Assembly: GCA_011087645.1 (NCBI GenBank)
Contig: JAALLF010000004.1
Coordinates: 264,987-328,986 of the forward strand
Source of the DNA: Alphaproteobacteria bacterium
GTDB taxonomy: Bacteria > Pseudomonadota > Alphaproteobacteria > UBA6615
DNA length: 64,000 bases
Reading direction: 5' to 3'
Shown here: positions 7,730 through 14,989 of the stretch, in pieces
Layout: every line of letters starts with the position of its first letter
Position numbering within the stretch: the first letter of the stretch is position 1
Notes under the pieces: generated by a model
Told to the model about the DNA's origin: nothing
Seen by the model: only the letters and a program-made list of their open reading frames with translations
Database searches by the model: none
Translations under genes and position numbers: made by a program

Positions 7730-8082
7730 TGGCTGTCTTAACCGCAGACATGGTGGCGGGCCTCGCATCGACCGGCGCATCATGCCGTCTCGACGAAACA
7801 GTGGCGCCCAAATTTAGCGTCGGTGACCACGTCGTAGTGCGCAACATCAATCCCACAGGTCATACGCGCCTGCCACGCTATGTGCGCGGTAAGCGCGGCA
7901 TCGTCGACCGCGATCACGGGGTATTTATCTTCCCCGATACCAACGCCCACAGCGAAGGCGAAAAGCCCCAGCACGTCTACAGTGTGCGTTTCACCCCGCG
8001 CGAGTTGTGGGGCGGCGACGCCTCGGAGCGGGATTCGGTCTATATCGATATGTGGGACGACTACATCGACCCGGCGAGTTAA
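7729..8082 (+). CDS. Nitrile hydratase beta subunit, C-terminal SH3-like domain as a separate gene
   Basis: A 117-residue protein corresponding to the C-terminal half of NHase beta. It contains KFSVGDHVVVRNINPTGHTRLPRYVRG, then RGIVDRDHGVFIFPD and HVYSVRFTPRELWG, the usual SH3-like barrel that packs on the alpha subunit near the metal. The first 28 or so residues resemble a linker. The start ATG overlaps the stop of the N-terminal-domain gene (TGATG), implying translational coupling. Together with 6772-7374 and 7418-7729 it should form the active hydratase. Confidence 0.9.
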   Translation: MAVLTADMVAGLASTGASCRLDETVAPKFSVGDHVVVRNINPTGHTRLPRYVRGKRGIVDRDHGVFIFPDTNAHSEGEKPQHVYSVRFTPRELWGGDASERDSVYIDMWDDYIDPAS

Positions 8083-8089
8083 CGCAAGT

Positions 8090-8458
8090 ATGACCGAGAC
8101 CTTACCGATCGACCAGTTCCCGGAATTGCCGCGCGACGATCAAGGCCCGGTGTTTTCCGAGCCGTGGCAGGCGGAAGCGTTCGCCATGACTGTCACGCTG
8201 CACAAGGCCGGTCATTTCGAGTGGTCGGAATGGGTCGACTATATCAGCGCGGAAATCTCCACCGGCACGCCGCCAGACGAGAACGACCACAACGCGATCT
8301 ACTACCGTCAATGGTTGAGCGCGCTTGAACGTCTGGTAGCGGATAAGGGTCTGTCGTCGCCGCCGGAACTCATGCACCGCAAGGACGCCTGGCGTCGCGC
8401 CTACGAACACACACCGCACGGCGAACCGGTCGAACTGGTGCGCGCGGAACAAGGGTAG
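8090..8458 (+). CDS. Nitrile hydratase activator/accessory protein (NHase beta N-terminal-like)
   Basis: A 122-residue protein related to the N-terminal domain of NHase beta and to P14K/NhlE-type activators. The features are PVFSEPWQAEAFAMTVTLHKAGHFEWSEW, an IYYRQWLSALERLVADKG helix and a tail RKDAWRRAYEHTPHGEPVEL. In cobalt NHases such activators accompany the alpha subunit and mediate cobalt insertion or cysteine oxidation by subunit swapping. It starts seven bases after the preceding gene with little ribosome-binding sequence, so it probably relies on coupling. It is the last gene of the hydratase cluster before the amidase. Confidence 0.85.
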   Translation: MTETLPIDQFPELPRDDQGPVFSEPWQAEAFAMTVTLHKAGHFEWSEWVDYISAEISTGTPPDENDHNAIYYRQWLSALERLVADKGLSSPPELMHRKDAWRRAYEHTPHGEPVELVRAEQG

Positions 8459-8722
8459 TGGGCGAAGGAGGCGGTAATTAGGTGTGCCCAACCTATTAGG
8501 GCCGGCTTCACAGAACCACAGATGAGGCGCAACGCCGTCCACGACACTTGCCACACCCTTTTTTCTTGCCCCTAGGCAAGCCCCTGCATCTGCACGGCGC
8601 GCCATGGGAAAGCGTTCCTATCCACTTAACATTCCATTATTCGCGGCGCCAAGGACGACCTCAATCACGATTGAAGAGCAGATCGGGGCGCAGCAAACAA
8701 CGACAAGCGGAGAGATCGAATC

Positions 8723-10240
8723 ATGACGATTGAAGCGGCAAAGCCGGAACAGGTTCAGGAAATCGCGGATAGTTTTGGTATCAAATTGAATGGCGAGGAC
8801 GCCGCGTCTTTCGCCGGGCTCATGAACGGCATCAAGGCCTCCTACGATAGATTGGATGAGCTGGTCGAGCCGACCCTGCCGGTCAATTATGACCGTAGCC
8901 CGGGGTATCGGCCCTCAGAGGATGAGAACCCCCACAACGCCTGGTATTGGAAAACCGAGATCACCGGCGCACCGACCGGCCCGCTGACCGGCAAGCGGGT
9001 CGCGATTAAAGACAATATCTGCGTTGCCGGCGTGCCGATGATGAACGGCTGCCGCATCCTCGAAGGCTATGTGCCGGAGGTCGACGCCACCGTGGTGACG
9101 CGCATTCTCGATAGCGGCGGCACGATTACCGGCAAAGCCGCCTGCGAAGATCTGTGCTTTTCCGGCGCCAGCCACACCTGCGCCACCGGGCCGATCTTGA
9201 ACCCCCATAAGCCAACCCATTCCGCCGGCGGCTCATCGGGCGGCAGCGCGGCGGCGCTGGCGGCCGGCGAGATCGATATGGCGTTGGGCGGCGATCAAGG
9301 CGGCTCGATCCGCATTCCGGCGAGCTGGTGCGGCGTCTATGGTTTGAAGGCGACACACGGTCTGGTGCCCTATACCGGGGTCTTTCCCATCGAGCTGACC
9401 ATCGACCATTGCGGTCCCATGGCCAATAGCGTGGCCGACGTGGCCCTGCTTTTAGAAGCGATCGCCGGACCCGATGGCCTCGATCCCCGGCAAACCGAAG
9501 CGGCACCGCAAGACTATGTCGGCGCGCTGGGCCAAGGCATTCGCGGCACAAAAATTGCGGTGCTCGAAGAAGGCTTCGGACGACCCGAAAGCGAGGACGT
9601 AACCGATGCGAAGGTTCGAGACGCTATCGGTTACTTCGAAGCCGCCGGCGCCACCATGACCGACGTCTCGATCCCCATGCACACCGACGGTTATCATTTG
9701 TGGACATCGATCATCATCGACGGTTCGGCCAATCTGATGATCAAGGGCAATGGTTTTGGCACCAGCTGGTACGGCCATTATGTGACCAGCCTGATGGACG
9801 CCTACGCGCGAGGCTGGCACTCGCGGCCCGACGATATGTCGGAAACCGTCAAGCTGACCCTATTCATGGGCGAGTATATCCACCGCTACTACCATGGCCG
9901 TTACTACGCCAAGGCGCAGAACCTCAAGCGCACACTCCGACAGTCTTACGATGAGGTTTTGGCCGAGCATGATGTCATCGTCATGCCGACCATTCCGTTC
10001 CGGGCGACGGAAATACCAGCGCCCGACTGCTCGCGCGAAGAGTATGTCGAAATGGCGCTAAATATGCTGGGCAACACCGCGCCGTTCGATGTCAGCGGCC
10101 ACCCAGCTATTTCGGTGCCCTGCGGGATGGTTGACGGATTGCCCGTCGGATTGATGATTGTCGGCAAGCGATACGACGAGGCGACGGTTTTGCGCGTCGC
10201 CGAGGCCTTTGAGCAAGCGGGCGACTGGCGAAACATGTAA
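8723..10240 (+). CDS. Amidase of the amidase-signature family (NHase-linked)
   Basis: A 505-residue amidase-signature enzyme with a complete Ser-cisSer-Lys triad: K96 in VAIKDN, S171 in the GGSSGGS loop and S195 in DQGGSIRIPA. The N-terminal 90 residues form the extra helical domain seen in NHase-associated enantioselective amidases, and the length agrees with that group. It should hydrolyse the amide made by the nitrile hydratase to carboxylate and ammonia. It lies 264 bases after the activator gene on the same strand with its own ribosome-binding site (GGAGAG), so it may have a separate promoter. A cupin gene follows 27 bases later. Confidence 0.93.
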   Translation: MTIEAAKPEQVQEIADSFGIKLNGEDAASFAGLMNGIKASYDRLDELVEPTLPVNYDRSPGYRPSEDENPHNAWYWKTEITGAPTGPLTGKRVAIKDNICVAGVPMMNGCRILEGYVPEVDATVVTRILDSGGTITGKAACEDLCFSGASHTCATGPILNPHKPTHSAGGSSGGSAAALAAGEIDMALGGDQGGSIRIPASWCGVYGLKATHGLVPYTGVFPIELTIDHCGPMANSVADVALLLEAIAGPDGLDPRQTEAAPQDYVGALGQGIRGTKIAVLEEGFGRPESEDVTDAKVRDAIGYFEAAGATMTDVSIPMHTDGYHLWTSIIIDGSANLMIKGNGFGTSWYGHYVTSLMDAYARGWHSRPDDMSETVKLTLFMGEYIHRYYHGRYYAKAQNLKRTLRQSYDEVLAEHDVIVMPTIPFRATEIPAPDCSREEYVEMALNMLGNTAPFDVSGHPAISVPCGMVDGLPVGLMIVGKRYDEATVLRVAEAFEQAGDWRNM

Positions 10241-10267
10241 CGGCGCAATCAAAATGAGGAGGTACAT

Positions 10268-10741
10268 TTGAGCGACGACAATCAGCGACTTCAACCGCGC
10301 GTGGTCTCCACCGAAGATGGCGAGACGATCAAACCGTTTGGGCTCGAGATGAAAGTATTGCTCAGTACCGAGGACACCGGCGGTTCGTTCTCCGCGCTCT
10401 ATGTCGTGCACCAACCGGGTGAAGGACCGCCGCCGCATGTGCATTACAATCAGGAGGAATATTTTTTCGTCCTCGAAGGCACTTATGAAATGACTGTGGG
10501 CGACGTTACGCAAACCGCGGGTCCCGGCACCATGGTCTTCATCCCGCCCCATACCGTGCATAGTTTTAAAAATATCGGCGACACGCCAGCCAAGCAGCTC
10601 GATTGGACCCTTCCCGGCGGTCAGGATCGATATTTTTGCGAGATCGACACCATGGGTAAGGGTGGCGCGGGCTTCGGACCTGAGATGATGGAGCGCATAA
10701 AAGAAACCAACACGCGCTTCGATACCCATTTCCCCGAATAA
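10268..10741 (+). CDS. Cupin-domain protein
   Basis: A 157-residue single-domain cupin. Motif 1 is HVHYNQEEYFFVLEG (histidines and glutamate for metal binding) and motif 2 is GPGTMVFIPPHTVHSFKN. It is a likely metal-binding beta-barrel enzyme or sensor of small molecules. The start is TTG at 10268, eight bases after a strong AGGAGG. It lies 27 bases after the amidase and is probably co-transcribed, but nothing in the sequence defines its substrate. Confidence 0.85.
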   Translation: MSDDNQRLQPRVVSTEDGETIKPFGLEMKVLLSTEDTGGSFSALYVVHQPGEGPPPHVHYNQEEYFFVLEGTYEMTVGDVTQTAGPGTMVFIPPHTVHSFKNIGDTPAKQLDWTLPGGQDRYFCEIDTMGKGGAGFGPEMMERIKETNTRFDTHFPE

Positions 10742-10827
10742 GCCGCGGACGGCGCCTTGATATCGTGCCCGCGAGACCTAATTCGGCTACCGTACACCGA
10801 GCAAATTGAGACATGAGGGCTAAGCAG

Positions 10828-11274
10828 ATGATCAATATCGACCGCGTCGACCATATCGGCATCCGGGTCGCGGACTTGGACCGCGCCGAGGCGTTTTACA
10901 AACTGTTTGGCTTCGAGACGCTGCGCGCCGCCGATAACGACGCCGTCGTGGTCATGAAGAACCGCCAAGATGTCGAAATCAACATCATCTTCAACGCCAA
11001 TAATAATAACGATAACAACAACATTTTGATGGATGTTCCCGACAAATATCCGGGCTTTACCCATGTGGCGTTCCGCGTTGAATCGATCGCCGCGACCGTC
11101 GCCGCCTTGCACGAAAACAATATCGAAATCACCCAAGGGCCAGTCGCCTTCGGCCATGACGGCCATGTGTCGGTGTTCCTGCGCGACCCCGACCGCAATA
11201 CCCTGGAATTACGTGGTCGCGCCGAAGATTTGTCGGCGCTTGGCGGCGTCGAGCAATACGAACCGAAGAACTAG
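10828..11274 (+). CDS. VOC (glyoxalase/bleomycin-resistance/dioxygenase) superfamily protein
   Basis: About 148 residues with two beta-alpha-beta-beta-beta modules. The first strand is RVDHIGIRVADLDRAEAFY, a second-module strand is YPGFTHVAFRVES, and the metal-ligand glutamate is in NTLELRG. An asparagine-rich loop (NANNNNDNNN, about residues 56-65) is unusual. Such proteins include lactoylglutathione lyases, epimerases and dioxygenases; the activity here is unknown. An in-frame ATG at 10813 is an alternative start; 10828 was chosen because the fold begins directly after it. The gene follows the cupin by 86 bases. Confidence 0.8.
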   Translation: MINIDRVDHIGIRVADLDRAEAFYKLFGFETLRAADNDAVVVMKNRQDVEINIIFNANNNNDNNNILMDVPDKYPGFTHVAFRVESIAATVAALHENNIEITQGPVAFGHDGHVSVFLRDPDRNTLELRGRAEDLSALGGVEQYEPKN

Positions 11275-11378
11275 CCTCCCCTCGCGGTTACCCCCAGATT
11301 TATGAGGTTTGCCCGCCAAAGCGTCTTGGTGCGCTATCGCGAGTCACCTATGTTGGGTGGTGACGGGAGCCTAGTCCA

Positions 11379-11957
11379 TTGCAGCACGCTTCATCGCTGG
11401 CCGGCATTTCGGCAGATCACAATTCTCAAAACGACGCCGCGCCAAAAGCTGGAGAGCCGTCGCTTTTGGCCGATTTGGCGGGGCTGATTACGGAAATAGA
11501 AGCGGCAGAGGGCGGCAGCGAGACACTCGACGCGCGGCTTCATTTCGGCTACCGCGTGGCGGCCCGACGGGCGCCCGATATTTCCGAACTGCTGATTGAG
11601 CAAGGCATTACCTGGCCGATCGTCGAAGCCGTTCTGGACGAGCAAATTCCGCCCTTCACCACCTCGCTCGACGCCGCCCTGGAGGGCGAGGATATCACCT
11701 TTGTCATTCGCTCCACCAAGCGCGGGCGGTGGGGCGCCATGCAAAAGGCGCGCTGCGGCGATGAAGTGCTGGCCTGGGCGGCCACTGAGCCCCTGGCCCG
11801 GCGTCTCGCCGCGCTGCGCGCCGCCTGGGTTGATCTGGAGAAAGCCGAGGCGGCCGCGGCGAAGGCGTCACCGGTTACGTCGCCTACGCCCCTGCCGACC
11901 CAGGAACCGCAAAGCGAGGCGCGGGCGGGCGATAAAGACTGGGAAATTTCGTTCTAG
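11379..11957 (+). CDS. Hypothetical protein upstream of mipZ
   Basis: A 192-residue protein, or shorter if a later start is used, with no recognised family. Most of it is predicted helical and charged (LLADLAGLITEIEAAEGG, EPLARRLAALRAAWVDLEKAE), and it ends in a proline/threonine-rich, low-complexity tail. There is no signal peptide or membrane segment. The annotated start is TTG at 11379, preceded by GGGAG; no in-frame ATG precedes the conserved-looking part, so the start is uncertain. It lies 45 bases before mipZ on the same strand, suggesting a shared transcript. Confidence 0.6.
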   Translation: MQHASSLAGISADHNSQNDAAPKAGEPSLLADLAGLITEIEAAEGGSETLDARLHFGYRVAARRAPDISELLIEQGITWPIVEAVLDEQIPPFTTSLDAALEGEDITFVIRSTKRGRWGAMQKARCGDEVLAWAATEPLARRLAALRAAWVDLEKAEAAAAKASPVTSPTPLPTQEPQSEARAGDKDWEISF

Positions 11958-12002
11958 AAACGCCGGCGCGCGGCCGGCTTGCGAGAAATTGGATATTTAT
12001 GG

Positions 12003-12884
12003 ATGGCGATTGAGGCCGATATGGGATTTGCGAGCGCTCAGGGCCCGCGCCGGAAGGTCGTGGTGATCGGCAACGAAAAGGGCGGTACGGGAAAGTCCAC
12101 CACGGCCCTTCATTTAGCCGTGGCGGCGCTCTACCGGGGTTACCGTGTGGGAACCTTGGATTTGGACTCCCGCCAGGCCACCTTGTCGCGATACTTAACC
12201 AACCGGGACCGCTTTGGCGCGACCGCGCACAATCTCTCCCAGCCGCTGCCCCTGCCCCATAGCCTGCGTATCGACGAGCCGGAGGGCGCGGATATCGTGA
12301 CCCTCGAAACCGCGGCGCGGCGCGCCATCGAGGCGGCGCTGGCCAAACTCGCAGCCTGCGATGTGGTCTTTGTCGACACACCGGGCAGCCCGACAATCCT
12401 GTCGCGCATTGGCCATGAATACGCCAATGTCTTGGTTACGCCAGTCAACGACAGCTTGCTCGACATCGATGTTTTGGCCGAAATCGACCCGATCAACCGC
12501 AAGATCATCGCACCCTGCCACTATTGCCAGATGGCCTGGGAATACGGCAATCAGCGGATTATCGACGGGCTGGCGCCGCTCGACTGGGTGGTGATCCGCA
12601 ACCGGCTACCCCATATCCATTCGCGTAACCGCGCGGATATCGATCAGATTCTCACCAAGTTGGCCAACCGGATCGGCTTTCGATTGGCGCCGGGACTTGG
12701 CGAGCGGGTGATTTTCAGAGAGCTTTTCTTAAACGGCCTTACGGTGCTCGACCTGCCCATCGTCGCCGCCGACCGTCCCCTGTCAACGACCCAGCAATCC
12801 GCCGGCTTGGAGATCGCCGCCCTGCTCGAAGCGTTGAATGTGACGCCGCAGCACGATGTGGCCCTGACGACCGTGGCCAACTAA
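12003..12884 (+). CDS. mipZ: MipZ division-plane positioning ATPase
   Basis: A 293-residue ParA/MinD-superfamily ATPase. The deviant Walker A motif is GNEKGGTGKST (23-33), and the TLDLDSRQATLSRYLTNR stretch after it is characteristic of MipZ rather than ParA or MinD. Walker B-type VVFVDTPGS is also present. MipZ dimers form a gradient from the ParB-bound pole and inhibit FtsZ polymerisation, placing the division site at mid-cell; the protein is a hallmark of Alphaproteobacteria. The ATG at 12003 was chosen; a second at 12021 is possible. It is convergent with the SPOR/ParA pair. Confidence 0.92.
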   Translation: MAIEADMGFASAQGPRRKVVVIGNEKGGTGKSTTALHLAVAALYRGYRVGTLDLDSRQATLSRYLTNRDRFGATAHNLSQPLPLPHSLRIDEPEGADIVTLETAARRAIEAALAKLAACDVVFVDTPGSPTILSRIGHEYANVLVTPVNDSLLDIDVLAEIDPINRKIIAPCHYCQMAWEYGNQRIIDGLAPLDWVVIRNRLPHIHSRNRADIDQILTKLANRIGFRLAPGLGERVIFRELFLNGLTVLDLPIVAADRPLSTTQQSAGLEIAALLEALNVTPQHDVALTTVAN

Positions 12885-12911
12885 ACAGCTACAGTAGATT
12901 GAAAATAAGAA

Positions 12912-13967
12912 CTAGCGGCGGAGCGCCAAACAATTGACTTTTAGCTCGGCCAGTTGGGCGCAGGTGCTGCGCGCCTCGGCCTGGGTCTGGAAGCCACCGG
13001 CACGCAGTCGATACATAGTGCCCTTGCCGGCAACGACCGCCTTCTCAACCGCGATTTCGTGTTCGCCCAGGATATGACCAAGCTGCTTTTGCAGCCGGAA
13101 AGCCTCTTGATTGGCGCGGCTTTCGATCGCCACCGAAGCAAGCTGCACAGCATAGCGACCGCCGCTCGGCGCGGCGGCAATATCGGGCTTGGCTTTAGGG
13201 ATGGGGATCGGCGACACCGACTTCGGGATCGCCGTCGGTATCTCCGGCACACCCGCGACGGCGCCGGCTTGCGGCTCGATTTCGCCAGGCGGGATATTGA
13301 CCGGAATAACCGGTGCATTGACCACCGGCGCCACGGCGCTGGCAACATCCGCTTTATCCAGCGCGACAGACGCTACAGCGGGTTCAACCTCTGACACCGC
13401 CGCTGTCGCCGCGAGAGCCGCCGCCGCCGGCAACGCCGCATCCGCCGTCGACGGGTTGGCGGTATCGGCTTTTTCGGTCGCCTTGGTCGCCGGCTCTAAA
13501 TTCAACTGCAGTCCAGAGGCGCCATCCGCCGCATTTTCTGGCGCGGCGGGATTTACGAGCGGTTCGGCAGCTGCTCGGCCTGGCCCGGTGTCACCCGAGC
13601 CACTCGCGAGCCAAAGACCGACGATTAATAATAACGCCGCCACTATCGAGACCATCCACCAAGTCCGCGACGAAATTGACTTACCCCGGCCGGCAAGCGA
13701 TCGCAAAGCGGCGGCGATGTGCCCAGCAACGCCCGCCGTAAACTCTTCGGATTCCTGATCCAGTATCGGTTCGGTGGCAATCTGGGGTTCCGCCCTCAGG
13801 GGTTTCGACACCAGGAGTGTCGACTCTGACTTCGGTTCCGACGCGTTTTCCCGACGATGCTCGTCCAAATTCAATACCAGGGGCGACTCATCGGGAATCG
13901 CCGGCACCGCATCACCCTTGCGCGCCAGTAACGAGCCATCCAAGGACGCCGGGCGTCCGCCACTCAT
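12912..13967 (-). CDS. SPOR-domain membrane protein
   Basis: A 351-residue protein. Residues 1-100 are cytoplasmic, one membrane helix follows (WWMVSIVAALLLIVGLWLA, about 102-121), then a long alanine/proline/valine-rich periplasmic linker (about 125-265), then a C-terminal SPOR domain beginning RYAVQLASVAIESRANQEAF and ending CAQLAELKVNCLALRR. SPOR domains bind denuded septal peptidoglycan, so this is a candidate division-site protein. Its start overlaps the stop of the upstream ParA gene by four bases (ATGA), implying a two-gene operon. It ends 27 bases from the convergent mipZ. Confidence 0.88.
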   Translation of the reverse strand: MSGGRPASLDGSLLARKGDAVPAIPDESPLVLNLDEHRRENASEPKSESTLLVSKPLRAEPQIATEPILDQESEEFTAGVAGHIAAALRSLAGRGKSISSRTWWMVSIVAALLLIVGLWLASGSGDTGPGRAAAEPLVNPAAPENAADGASGLQLNLEPATKATEKADTANPSTADAALPAAAALAATAAVSEVEPAVASVALDKADVASAVAPVVNAPVIPVNIPPGEIEPQAGAVAGVPEIPTAIPKSVSPIPIPKAKPDIAAAPSGGRYAVQLASVAIESRANQEAFRLQKQLGHILGEHEIAVEKAVVAGKGTMYRLRAGGFQTQAEARSTCAQLAELKVNCLALRR

Positions 13968-14659
13968 ACCGCCACCTGCAATTGCAGTTGCTCGGCATCA
14001 CGCGGCTCCGGACGCTGGACGAGCACCGGTATCGCCGGACTGAGTCCCATTCTGCTTGCCAGATATTCCCAAGTGCGTTCGATTTCCTGGGTCGCGAGCG
14101 GCGCGCCCGGTAGCTCCATCACCGTGCGGCCGTCGATCATGCTCGAGGCAAAATCAACGCGCTGGTGAATAAGGCTGGGCGCAAGCGGCCCGTGCTGCGA
14201 TAGAGCGACCACCGCTTCCTTGGTAATGCGCGCGCGCGGCGTCGCCGCGTTGATCACAAACACCAACGGCTTGTCCATATCCTCGACCAGCGCCACCGTG
14301 GCCTTCACGGAGCGTAGATCGTGGGGGCTCGGGCGTGTCGGAATGAGCACCAGGTCGCACACATCGACGACTTGTCGAATGGCGCCGGTAATCGCCGGCG
14401 GCGTGTCAATAATAACGGTTTTGATGCCGGCGGCGCGCAACCGCTCGATATCGGCGGCCAGGGTTTCCAAAGAGGTATTGACGAAGACCGGCGCGGGATC
14501 CACTCGCTCGTTCCACCAGTCGGCCAGACTGCCTTGCGGATCGACGTCCATGATCGCCACCGGACCATGGCCCCGGCGCTCGGCTTCGACCGACAAATGG
14601 CCGGTCAATGTGGTCTTGCCTGATCCGCCCTTCCGGGACGCAATAGCGAGGACATGCAT
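13964..14659 (-). CDS. ParA-family ATPase (orphan)
   Basis: A 231-residue ParA-like protein with a deviant Walker A, SRKGGSGKTT (8-17), the A-prime motif MDVDPQGSLADWW and Walker B TVIIDTPPAI. It lacks the N-terminal DNA-binding helix-turn-helix extension of plasmid ParA and no parB gene is nearby, so it belongs with orphan ParAs that position cellular cargo. The downstream, overlapping SPOR membrane-protein gene is the obvious partner candidate. Likely role: spatial organisation of envelope or division machinery (inference). Confidence 0.88.
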   Translation of the reverse strand: MHVLAIASRKGGSGKTTLTGHLSVEAERRGHGPVAIMDVDPQGSLADWWNERVDPAPVFVNTSLETLAADIERLRAAGIKTVIIDTPPAITGAIRQVVDVCDLVLIPTRPSPHDLRSVKATVALVEDMDKPLVFVINAATPRARITKEAVVALSQHGPLAPSLIHQRVDFASSMIDGRTVMELPGAPLATQEIERTWEYLASRMGLSPAIPVLVQRPEPRDAEQLQLQVAV

Positions 14660-14989
14660 AGCTTTAATACTCGTTCTACCGCTCTTCCCTGACTAATCCG
14701 ACAGCTGTCCCCGAGGACCGGCTCGCCAGCTGCCAATGGGTTGCAAATACGTATACCGCTGAGTTCCGATTCTGAAACAGCGATCTCACCGCCGATGCGT
14801 ATTGCCGTATGTAATTTGAGTGCGTTAAATACCCCAGTGTGCCGAATCCGGGAGCCAGATGAGAATATTAGAATCAATTCGCCGAATTCCCTTGGAAAGT
14901 TCGCCGCCGGGACGACATATTTTATTCTTGGACTTCGCTCAAAAGTTGATCTATTCGATTTTTAAATATTCGAAGTGATCGGAACTTTC
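14660..14989. other. Divergent intergenic region between parA-like and histidine kinase genes
   Basis: About 330 bases with no gene. It should hold both divergent promoters. The part nearest the kinase gene (14880-14980) is AT-rich, but no convincing paired -35/-10 boxes or inverted repeats were identified. Confidence 0.4.

Noticed and set aside
7418..8082. Split nitrile hydratase beta as a frameshifted pseudogene
   Set aside because: Both halves have proper starts and domain borders, the TGATG overlap is typical of coupling, and natural split forms are known.
10981..11037. AAT/AAC-rich tract in the VOC gene as a microsatellite
   Set aside because: It stays in frame and encodes an asparagine-rich loop between two strands, so it is treated as part of the protein.
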